NCBI GenBank assembly: GCA_032622095.1
Contig: CP136065.1
Location: 151,345,577-151,409,576, forward strand
DNA from: Siphonodentalium dalli
Taxonomy: Eukaryota > Mollusca > Scaphopoda > Gadilida > Siphonodentaliidae
Reading direction: 5' to 3'
Length of the DNA stretch: 64,000 bases
The stretch's first letter is position 1; every line of letters begins with the position of its first letter. A model generated the notes under the pieces. It made no database searches. It worked only from the letters and a program-made list of their open reading frames with translations, and had not been told where the DNA came from. A program made the position numbers and the translations under genes. Below, one piece after another: positions 59,201 to 61,586 of this stretch.

Positions 59201-60857
59201 AGTCGACTAGTCGAGAAAAAGCACTACCTAAGTGCTATCATGACAGCAGTGCCATTGCATGGCAATATTATCATGTAATCTGTAACAGTTAATACATATT
59301 AACTTCTTAGAGCTTATTACATTGTTCCTTTAACGATGCCACTGCCAGTCATGCATGAGTGGTGAACTCCATGACCTGAACTGAACCCAATGTGTGCACA
59401 TGTACCGGTATGCGCGGTTTCTTTTATTATGTTGATCATCAAAGACACGAAGTGTCGCTGCCGACAGAACACTGTCTAGTTCAATGGGACGCAATTGACC
59501 AGTGATAACTTCTAGAGTAATGATGCAACAAAATGGCTTCAATGATATACAAAACATAATTCACCGACATGTCAAGCTGGTAAAGTCAACTCAGTAACTG
59601 AATAGATCCTAGATCATTCTAATACCCATACCCCCCCCCCTCCGCGACATGAGGCGCCAATTCAGAGAGACAATAGAACACACCAGACATCTCGTTAGCG
59701 AAACTTACTAACGAGACATGCCTATTTATTTCCTGGTTACCGGCGACAATTTTGTTTATATAAAATGTTTTATTACCTGCATTCCCAAAACCATGAGATT
59801 ATATGGAGGTTGCAAGAGAGCCGGGTTTAAGACATCAAATTGGGAGAATTACGGGCAAAACGGGAGATTATATAGTTCACGTGCTTTCTGTTTTAACGTT
59901 CTTAAACGAAGAGTTGGATACTCAAAACTGCGATGCCAAATGGCCCTTTTTATACGTCATATGGGCATAGAAACGGGAACTCTTACAAGGGGTCCGACTA
60001 GTCGATTAGTAGTCGATTACCTCTGGCGACTAGTCGATTCCTTAAAAACGCTAATCGTTTCAACACTACTGCGCTCCGATGTTCGGGAAAGTTCTGTGGT
60101 GCGGACGACTGGACTGTTCTTGTGAAATGTTAATTGTGGTGAACTGGGAGGTGAGATAAAGAAGTCTACGTGAATGTTACAAAACTGTCACAGTACTCAC
60201 TCCTATATGTGGGAAGTGTACAGCCAGTGGTTTGTCACCGGTGGTGGTAGTCTTATGGGAAAGCTTGAATTCTTTCACCAGCATCAGTGTGTTATGTTTA
60301 GGATTTCTTTGATTGAATAAAGCATTATTATCTATTTAGAGTAATGTCCCAGGCTCTGCCGTTATTTGTCCAAGTAATCCATTTGAACAAATCTCAACCT
60401 CAGTCACCAAGGACCCTTCATACCAAATATAAGCTAAATATGCCTGATGGTTCTTAAGAAGTAGTCTTTTTAAGAATGACCCTGGCTTTGCAACTATTTG
60501 GCCTGGTGACCTCATTTTAATCAATCTGAATGCATGGAACATCCACACCAAATATGAAACCATTCAGTCTTATTGTTCTGGAGAAGACGATTGTTGAATG
60601 ACGAATGAATGGAAAGACAGACGACAGATGAGGAGTGATGACTATAGCTCCACCAGAGACTTCATCTCAGGTGAGTTAAAAATCATGAAATTGCTGAGCT
60701 AAAGGATTATTAAGACACAGCTTACTTGAATATGGGCCATGTTGCTTCGCTCTCACAGTGAAAACCTCGTTTCTTCTGTCCAGTGAGGGCATCCCATATG
60801 ATAATGGCTTGTGGATCATCCTTATTGTCTGGCAGTGGACTGAATGTGATCAAATAC
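17149..60857 (-). CDS. EIF3B: Eukaryotic translation initiation factor 3 subunit B (3' half, 12 exons)
   Basis: EIF3B is the scaffold subunit of the eIF3 complex, which binds the 40S ribosome and recruits mRNA and the initiator complex in the cytoplasm. The protein has an RRM, a nine-bladed beta-propeller and a C-terminal helix that holds eIF3G and eIF3I. This window carries twelve exons encoding about 434 residues: most of the propeller (exons w1-w9) and the whole C-terminal region (w10-w12). Landmarks are '[14 protein letters not shown]', 'KKRGFHCES', '[15 protein letters not shown]', '[18 protein letters not shown]', '[14 protein letters not shown]', 'RRLELRGG' and the acidic 'EEETIEFLL' tail. 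Splice phases agree at all eleven joins and no stop interrupts the frame, so the gene looks functional. The first exons, including the RRM, lie beyond the right edge. Introns range from 1.1 to 7.5 kb and are filled with repeats. Confidence 0.95.
17345..17640. mobile_element. Diverged relic of the 5-kb element's left end
   Basis: Carries the same arrangement as the left ends at 18674 and 39681. A short inverted-repeat unit (TTTAGGGAAGCCCAAAACTG near 17370, matched inverted by the AATTCAGTTTCGGGCTTCCC stretch near 17560) is followed by 'gattatggattagaatgcaa' and GCCCAGGAGG. The rest of the element is absent. It shows that the two-part left end is a stable property of the family. Confidence 0.65.
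17737..18478. repeat. Tandem-core repeat, ATACCCCC ends
   Basis: Starts ATACCCCCC and ends GGGGGGTATAAA. It contains about four copies of a ~175-bp unit with 'aaaaatgtaggaataaaagc', 'ggataactccacc' and 'gtcataatcgcaggtgcaca', then a (GGAC)n stretch (18411-18430). Truncated relatives lie at 45800-46017 and 33830-33925. It lies in the EIF3B intron between w11 and w12. Confidence 0.75.
20165..20570. repeat. Internal direct duplication within 5-kb element
   Basis: Two ~185-bp copies, each with 'gaccgaagcg(a/c)gcagagtt', CTTATGATTGGGC or CGTATGATCGGGT, 'cctgcctgcaaggaaaggt' and 'cagcgcaaacgtctttgcc'. A single counterpart is at about 42130-42330 in copy 2. Overlapping ORFs of about 100 codons on both strands are by-products; neither resembles a known family. 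Confidence 0.55.
22050..22345. repeat. TACCGCGGTA-rich palindromic patch
   Basis: A compact stretch with repeated TACCG/CGGTA words in both orientations: ATACCGCGGTAT, AATACCGCGGTA, 'ataccgctaccg', 'attaccggtatcaccgcggt', and 'gaccggggtatcaccccg'. It is clearly more GC-rich than its surroundings. It lies within copy 1 of the 5-kb element and has no obvious counterpart in copy 2. No coding signal. Confidence 0.6.
22467..23157. repeat. ~370-bp direct duplication in copy 1
   Basis: The block 'cattgataaaccaagat...agatagcgtcagtagcgatgg...ctcgtaaggccttga' occurs at about 22467-22815 and again at about 22838-23157. The second version is the closer match to 44120-44458 in copy 2. The duplication is therefore specific to copy 1 or was lost from copy 2. 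Confidence 0.65.
23607..24743. other. Intron sequence, nothing recognised
   Basis: Part of the w11-w12 intron between the 5-kb element and exon w11. Short ORFs (up to 73 codons) show no domain and there is no repeat structure I can identify. Confidence 0.5.
24744..24852 (-). CDS. EIF3B: EIF3B exon w11
   Basis: Encodes '[20 protein letters not shown]', then [16 protein letters not shown]: the charged helical C-terminal segment ending in the conserved 'LELRGG' that lies just before the acidic tail in animal eIF3B. Donor GTGAGT; acceptor TTTAAAG. Starts in phase 0 and ends in phase 1 (Gly codon split with w12). Confidence 0.95.
24853..27236. other. Intron w10-w11, nothing recognised
   Basis: 2384 bp of AT-rich intron. 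A pair of overlapping open frames on opposite strands near 26462-26894 shows no family resemblance. Near 27070-27190, 'ctcttatatatgcgag' recurs (27071 and 27163) around the inverse 'cctcgcatatacaag', forming a short hairpin-like repeat. Confidence 0.5.
27237..27314 (-). CDS. EIF3B: EIF3B exon w10
   Basis: Encodes '[20 protein letters not shown]', then RTKASR, matching the 'QIKKDLKKYSKIFEQKD' helix of animal eIF3B. Acceptor TTTTACAG, donor GTGAGA; 26 whole codons, phase 0 at both ends. Confidence 0.95.
27600..28170. repeat. Tandem-core repeat, GGCAGTAACTCTGG family
   Basis: About two to three diverged ~170-bp units with 'gggcagtaactctggtaaaa', 'ccgataattaacaaccgagt' and 'acctgaaatgttcgt'. The last unit is broken by a poly-C run (about 27879-27894) and unrelated sequence, then resumes at 28060 and ends in 'cagacagactgacagagcac' and a poly-G run (about 28160-28173). 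Confidence 0.6.
28293..29226. mobile_element. Non-autonomous hAT element, 8-bp TSD
   Basis: 934 bp. Ends TAGTGATGTTCCGATAAT and ATTATCGGAACATCACTA, with a perfect 8-bp target duplication CCCCCACA at 28285-28292 and 29227-29234. Several CCGATT/AATCGG words lie just inside both ends, as in hAT subterminal regions. No transposase. It lies in EIF3B intron w9-w10. Confidence 0.85.
29575..29700 (-). CDS. EIF3B: EIF3B exon w9
   Basis: Encodes '[20 protein letters not shown]', then '[20 protein letters not shown]' and IK: the last propeller blade and the hallmark 'FCQL.WRPRPP.LL' motif of eIF3B. 42 whole codons, phase 0 at both ends, acceptor CACTTGCAG, donor GTATAA. Confidence 0.97.
30029..30107 (-). 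repeat. tRNA-derived SINE or tRNA-like fragment
   Basis: The minus strand shows a box A-like GTGATTCAGTGGTCA (30087-30101) and, about 40 nt downstream, a box B-like GTTCAAATTC (30036-30045), the internal promoter arrangement of tRNA genes and tRNA-derived SINEs. The stems do not fold as a proper tRNA by eye, so I read it as a SINE head or tRNA relic. Confidence 0.5.
30147..32300. mobile_element. Satellite-bearing non-autonomous element, copy 1
   Basis: The 5' end has a small palindrome GTGTCAATGACAC and TAGCTCAACTT (30181). The 3' end has a hairpin (AGCTCAAACTTTAC ... GTAAAGTTGAGCT, about 32267-32294) after 'cgcgacggacgac'. Between them lie about a dozen ~150-165-bp monomers of two alternating types: 'AAGGATTTAGTCATGCAAAG' and 'ATGGATTGAATTTTGAAATC'. 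Both continue with 'ccaagatggc', 'ggccatgtttttt' and 'cgttcccatctacatgtca'. Subterminal inverted repeats, a 3' hairpin and a ~160-bp tandem core recall bivalve 'pearl'/HINE (Helentron-associated) elements; this assignment is inference. ORFs of 85 codons or fewer are repeat by-products. Intron w8-w9. Confidence 0.75.
32701..32839 (-). CDS. EIF3B: EIF3B exon w8
   Basis: Encodes '[20 protein letters not shown]', then '[20 protein letters not shown]' and SWWGHK, matching the conserved propeller blade '[18 protein letters not shown]'. It completes a split Ser codon (AG|T) from w7. Acceptor CTGTTGCAG, donor GTAAGT. Confidence 0.97.
33070..33830. repeat. Tandem-core repeat, GAATAACTCTAGAA family
   Basis: Three ~172-bp units ('gaataactctagaatggaaa', 'catttccagataaacaaaga', 'tttcattgagatcc') are followed by an unrelated half-unit ('gggaataactacggtgaaaa') that resembles the 54430 family, then a (GGAC)n stretch at 33754-33782 and the hairpin end ACGGCCTTTTTTTCAAAAGAG. 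It is framed by two related words, GAGGCCGAACACGATC (32864) and GAGAGGCCGATCAGGATC (35663). Confidence 0.65.
33830..33925. repeat. Truncated ATACCCCC-family repeat
   Basis: Contains 'aggaataaaagctcggacaa' and a decayed end ('ataccctcccataactcg'), matching the 3' part of the array at 17737-18478. It abuts the preceding array. Confidence 0.5.
34160..35060. repeat. Tandem-core repeat, GGGCCATAACTCTATC family
   Basis: Opens with a GC-rich hairpin 'gccgccggtggctaccgccg', then five regular ~158-bp copies of 'gactaattaagggccataac', 'tctatcaaattttatcgg', 'gttttcgaactcg' and 'ttgttgaagttatcgcgc'. The copies are fairly uniform, suggesting recent expansion. No microsatellite end is obvious; the last unit decays at about 35045. 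Confidence 0.8.
35060..37070. other. Intron sequence, nothing recognised
   Basis: Part of intron w7-w8. There is a poly-C run near 36134-36146 and T-rich tracts at 36948-36975 and 37040-37076. The 80-codon frame at 35351-35593 shows no recognisable domain. Confidence 0.45.
37080..38335. repeat. Tandem-core repeat interrupted by a hAT element
   Basis: Two ~160-bp units ('agggtcataactcctttaaa', 'aaactcacataccaaatttg', 'gagttatcgcattac') run into a GGAC/GACA microsatellite. The 864-bp insertion at 37393-38256 cuts the microsatellite, which resumes as 'acagacggacgaacgacgag' and ends in the hairpin 'actatgtttaccatactatg' ... GGTAAACATA. The same family occurs at 39290-39580, 48370-48625 and 51350-51605. 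Confidence 0.7.
37393..38256. mobile_element. Non-autonomous hAT-type element, 8-bp TSD
   Basis: Ends CAGGGACCAGCCTAGA and TCTCGGCTGGTCCCTG, with an 8-bp duplication ACAGACGG (37385-37392 and 38257-38264). The duplication falls within a microsatellite, so it is weaker evidence than for the other copies. Subterminal 'gggcgaa...ttcgccct' palindromes occur at both ends. Inner sequence near 37895-38060 is shared with 46450-46640. No transposase. Confidence 0.75.
38790..38935. repeat. Short interspersed repeat piece (CCTGCCTCCCTCAT)
   Basis: Contains 'cctgcctccctcat' twice (38811 and 38862), then 'gagaaacaaacacctttttt' and TGTGGCCTAAATG. The same end sequence occurs near 55410-55490 and 58480-58510, and at the ends of 46262-47730, so it marks a dispersed family. 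Confidence 0.5.
39290..39580. repeat. Tandem-core repeat, AGGGCCATAACTCTG family
   Basis: Two units with 'aaagggccataactctgtaa', 'attcgaactcgatctgtagt' and 'gctgagaaactcatatac', then 'ggacagacgaatgacaagtg' and the hairpin end GTACCATACTATGGTATGGGTAC (39550-39572). Same family as 37080-38335. It ends 17 bp before exon w7. Confidence 0.7.
39597..39675 (-). CDS. EIF3B: EIF3B exon w7
   Basis: Encodes '[20 protein letters not shown]', then IAGLR, after a split Lys; it corresponds to '[24 protein letters not shown]' in vertebrate eIF3B. Donor GTGAGT. The acceptor is TTCAG, and the intron sequence directly upstream of these five bases is the end of the 5-kb mobile element. Confidence 0.95.
39681..44890. 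mobile_element. 5-kb element with long inverted arms, copy 2
   Basis: Same family as 18674-23606. The two-part left end (39681-40030, then TTTCCGCTAAAGGAAGCC) is matched by a right end that is its inverse (about 44693-44890). The ~170 nt from CACTGAAC to CCAGTTTATTTTC are identical by eye between the two arms but differ from copy 1 at many positions. The interior contains minus-strand protein-like traces ('[20 protein letters not shown]', then RIARFARN) but no intact gene. It fills most of intron w6-w7 and begins 5 bp from exon w7. Confidence 0.75.
43724..44168. repeat. Recent ~220-bp tandem duplication in copy 2
   Basis: Two nearly identical copies of 'ctgtcagaataccctgacca' ... 'cagatgtaaattgtaatcaa', the second starting at about 43949. 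Only a few differences are visible by eye, so the duplication is young. The words GGTGCAATCCCCGG resemble a tRNA T-arm, but no tRNA fold is evident. Confidence 0.75.
45800..46017. repeat. Truncated ATACCCCC-family repeat
   Basis: 3' part of the 17737-18478 family: 'aatatctgtgccaagttttt', 'aaaaaatgtaggaata', then GAGGGGTATAA and a second GGGGGTATAAA end. It lies in intron w6-w7 between the 5-kb element and exon w6. Confidence 0.6.
46117..46242 (-). CDS. EIF3B: EIF3B exon w6
   Basis: Encodes '[20 protein letters not shown]', then '[20 protein letters not shown]' and L, matching '[25 protein letters not shown]' of vertebrate eIF3B. It opens by completing a split Glu codon and ends in phase 1. 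Acceptor TGAACAG, donor GTGAGT. Confidence 0.96.
46262..47730. mobile_element. Inverted-repeat element, CCCGTGTTCTCAGGCA ends
   Basis: CCCGTGTTCTCAGGCA at 46291-46306 recurs inverted at 47708-47723, with AAGGCC and A-rich outer ends. The body shares 'gttgtaatcttcattgtaag' and 'gttttcacagctgtcagcaa' with the inside of the hAT-type element at 37393-38256. There is a purine-rich middle with no credible ORF. Probably non-autonomous; class uncertain. Confidence 0.55.
47735..47885. repeat. Nested palindrome
   Basis: 'ttatttatgtgggcagtagc' near 47744 is matched inverted by 'gctactgcccacataaataa' near 47815. Partly interleaved, 'ggtggcgggatggggtgg' is matched by 'ccaccccatcccgccacc' ending near 47877. 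Two overlapping stems could form alternatives. No coding signal. Confidence 0.7.
48105..48232. repeat. Two-copy ~68-bp tandem repeat
   Basis: 'gatcacaatcttcagctgtt' through 'aaatggctatgatcggagtt' occurs twice in a row with four or so differences. Related wording ('cgatcagcagatgcttaacc', 'cggcagatgtttaacccata') occurs at 32875 and 35680, so this is a dispersed motif. Confidence 0.65.
48370..48625. repeat. Tandem-core repeat end, GGGCCATAACTCC family
   Basis: One unit of the 37080/39290 family ('aaagggccataactcc', 'aaactcatacaaaatttggt'), then an 'agacagatggactgatagac' tract and the hairpin-type end 'actatgtgtgctatactatg'. Intron w5-w6, ending about 30 bp from exon w5. Confidence 0.65.
48654..48726 (-). 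CDS. EIF3B: EIF3B exon w5
   Basis: Encodes '[20 protein letters not shown]', then VECR, plus the first base of a split Glu; it matches 'NFEIFRMREKQVPVDVVE' of vertebrate eIF3B. Acceptor TTTTCCAG; the donor GTTTGT is the weakest of the set but frame and homology support it. Confidence 0.95.
49130..49670. repeat. Tandem-core repeat, GGGGCGTAACTC family
   Basis: About two and a half ~174-bp units with 'aagtccaaaaaggggcgtaa', 'ggcggacgaaaccrc', 'ccccggctggtctatt' and 'gttatgagttgaaacgttcg', then (GGAC)n at 49600-49617 and ATACCCCCAAATCTCC ... GGAGATCGGGGGCATAA as a terminal hairpin. Intron w4-w5. Confidence 0.75.
49861..50101 (-). CDS. EIF3B: EIF3B exon w4
   Basis: Largest exon here, 80 codons plus a split Lys. 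Includes '[20 protein letters not shown]', '[20 protein letters not shown]', '[20 protein letters not shown]' and KVDRYSKMK, closely matching the eIF3B propeller ('IPARVTL', '[25 protein letters not shown]'). Acceptor CATTTCAG, donor GTAAGT. Confidence 0.98.
50565..51300. repeat. Diverged satellite array related to the 30/62-kb monomer
   Basis: Four ~165-bp units open with 'gccgaaggatttagtcatgc' and 'aaagagtaaaatccaagatg' as in the other arrays, but the second half differs ('gatcggatgagggatgtg', 'cccatctagaggtcacc'). It is an older or separate branch of the same satellite. Intron w3-w4. Confidence 0.7.
51340..51605. repeat. Tandem-core repeat end, GGGCCATAACTCC family
   Basis: One unit of the 37080 family ('aaagggccataactccttta', 'ttggttccaatcggagag'), a degenerate GGAC/GACA stretch (51520-51565) and the end 'gttgacactatgtgtacaca'. 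It directly follows the satellite array with a T-rich spacer. Confidence 0.65.
51709..52014. repeat. Minisatellite, five ~61-bp units
   Basis: Five head-to-tail copies of 'tttcaatctcaaatatttaa', 'agatttattcacggctccag' and 'gccaattattatgat'. Odd and even copies alternate in details ('gatttcaagtatc' against 'atctcaagtttc'), suggesting a two-unit higher-order step. Intron w3-w4. Confidence 0.8.
52667..52713 (-). CDS. EIF3B: EIF3B exon w3 (47 bp)
   Basis: Short exon encoding [15 protein letters not shown] and two bases of a split Lys, matching '[16 protein letters not shown]' in vertebrate eIF3B. Acceptor TATTTCAG, donor GTGAGT. A ~110-bp-armed palindrome starts 33 bp upstream of its acceptor. 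Confidence 0.94.
52747..52990. mobile_element. Near-perfect palindromic MITE
   Basis: The arm 52747-52858 ('atctactttttatacccagc' through 'gcagtggcagtttgg', read from the outer end) is matched inverted by about 52881-52990, with only a few mismatches (for example CCCAG against CACAG, AGAGTG against AAAGTG). The loop is a short A/T stretch. No ORF. Such a long, fresh inverted repeat is typical of a young MITE or hairpin insertion; target duplication not clear. Confidence 0.8.
52991..54425. other. Intron sequence, nothing recognised
   Basis: Part of intron w2-w3, AT-rich, with ORFs below 90 codons on both strands and no recognisable domain or repeat array. Confidence 0.45.
54430..54785. repeat. 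Tandem-core repeat, TACGCCC family (plus orientation)
   Basis: Two ~157-bp units ('aaaagggccataactcatgt', 'aactggatggaacccatatt', 'agctgggaaacacacatacc', 'aaaactggagttatcggttg') and a decayed microsatellite and end ('ccgttttttataaggtgtat'). It is the reverse-orientation relative of 6619-7453. Confidence 0.7.
54795..55490. mobile_element. Short element with AGGCCAAAAAA ends
   Basis: The left end AAGGCCAAAAAAAAAAG with 'ttggttctcaggcc' is mirrored by the right end 'gcccgagaaccaaacacttt' and TTTTTGGCCT. An inner CCTCCCTCCCTCAT word links it to the dispersed family at 38790. No ORF. Intron w2-w3, ending 27 bp from exon w2. Confidence 0.55.
55518..55584 (-). CDS. EIF3B: EIF3B exon w2
   Basis: Encodes '[20 protein letters not shown]', then VP, after a split Lys, matching '[21 protein letters not shown]'. 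Acceptor TTTTTGCAG; I chose the donor GTATGT after the Pro codon because it keeps phase 0 with w3. Confidence 0.95.
56187..58682. mobile_element. 2.5-kb DNA element with terminal inverted repeats and its own ORF
   Basis: CAGGGTATCTGC near 56187-56201 faces GCGGATACCCTG near 58671-58682. Subterminal 'ttcaagg' words are dense on both sides and inverted ('gagtttcaaggagg' on the left; 'agtttcaaggaattcaagga' on the right, complementary sense). TTACA precedes the left end and follows the right end, a possible 5-bp target duplication. The sequence between carries the only long coding-like frame in the window's repeats (56746-57963). The CAGGG start is shared with many hAT-type elements, but a 5-bp duplication is not the usual hAT length, so the superfamily is open. 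Confidence 0.6.
56746..57963 (+). pseudogene. Unrecognised ~400-codon ORF, two compensating frameshifts
   Basis: No family recognised. The frame from ATG 56746 runs to a TGA at 57367-57369 ('[20 protein letters not shown]'). Sense coding then continues one base back ('[20 protein letters not shown]', then [15 protein letters not shown]) and returns to the first frame near 57475 ('[20 protein letters not shown]'), ending TAA at 57961-57963. Composition is protein-like: charged helical stretches ('[20 protein letters not shown]', '[20 protein letters not shown]'), a Lys/Asn-rich linker, and a C-terminal part ('[20 protein letters not shown]'). There are no introns and AATAAA follows at about 58103. 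It lies antisense in EIF3B intron w1-w2, inside a terminal-repeat element, so it is more likely a transposon or captured gene than a host gene. A short intron rather than two indels is possible but no good GT-AG pair is evident. Confidence 0.55.
59130..60068. mobile_element. Non-autonomous hAT element, 8-bp TSD
   Basis: 939 bp. Ends TAGTGTTGAAACGATTAATC and AATCGTTTCAACACTA, with a perfect 8-bp duplication CTGCGCTC (59122-59129 and 60069-60076). Subterminal ATCGATTAGTCG / CGACTAGTCGATT words are repeated inside both ends, as expected for hAT transposase binding regions. No transposase; the 135-codon frame at 59718-60125 runs out through the right end and is not credible. Confidence 0.88.
60340..60680. 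repeat. Tandem-core repeat ending in AGGTGAG
   Basis: Two diverged ~140-bp units ('caggctctgccgttatttg' and 'ctggctttgcaactatttgg', each followed by a 'caccaaatat' word), then a GACA/GACG-like tail ('aaagacagacgacagatgag') and an end with a short stem (GAGACTTCATCTC then AGGTGAGTTAAAAAT). It lies just downstream (in gene sense) of exon w1. Confidence 0.55.
60726..60857 (-). CDS. EIF3B: EIF3B exon w1 (most upstream in window)
   Basis: Encodes '[20 protein letters not shown]', then '[20 protein letters not shown]' and PIF, matching 'YLVTFSPL...[24 protein letters not shown]' of vertebrate eIF3B. It starts by completing a codon (xx|G) and ends with two bases of Lys. Acceptor TTTCTGCAG, donor GTAAGC. 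The preceding exons must lie beyond 64000; none was found in 60858-64000. Confidence 0.97.
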
Positions 60858-61580
60858 CTGCAGAAATGAACATGAGATATAAACATGTGGAGCTATACAG
60901 ATAACAATAGGTTTAGTAGTGTTTATCAAAGTACTGCCCGGATTTTGTCAAGAAAAAGGTCGTTCATAACAGGTAACCGGCGACGACAGGTATGGGTCAG
61001 AGTATATTTCGAGCAGGTTCTTTTGGGAAGGTAGCTGCCAGTGTTCAATACTTTGACTTTGTTTGAAAGATTAAGATGTATTATTCTTCTTATTTATGTT
61101 TATTCTCAACTAGAAACTAGAAAACGGAAATTAGTTATGTTTCAAATATCGAATATGATAGACATACAATGGTGTATGTGTTGGTATTCAAAAACAGACA
61201 ATAGGCAACAATAACTACCAGGTATATTGTCACCACAAGCTGCCCAAACCCGAAGTTTATTAAGTCAAATGGTTGGTTGGTATAAATTGGACGTTGCTAA
61301 ACGGTCACCTCTGCGTACGATATTACGGACGCAAAACGCACCGGAACAGCGGAATGTAATGTTCAAATATTTCGACAAGGTAGATAACCCACTTTTCGTA
61401 AACAATTCTGAGATTTCCAATTTCGGGAATGCAAACAGGAAAGTAATATGGTGCGTATTGGCAATGTGTATGCTGGTTTAATATAATAGTATTTGAAGTT
61501 TTTATGGCTAGCACGTATAGTTACTATAGTTTAGATGGATAAATATTAAAGTATATACTAGTAGATAGATATAAATAGAT
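60858..61580. other. Intron sequence, nothing recognised
   Basis: Upstream intron of EIF3B. The 84-codon frame at 61227-61481 has no recognisable domain. No further EIF3B exon is visible. Confidence 0.45.
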
Positions 61581-61586
61581 ATATAC

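Noticed and set aside
59718-60125. 135-codon frame within the hAT element
   Set aside because: It reads through the terminal repeat and target site; no hAT transposase or BED-finger features.
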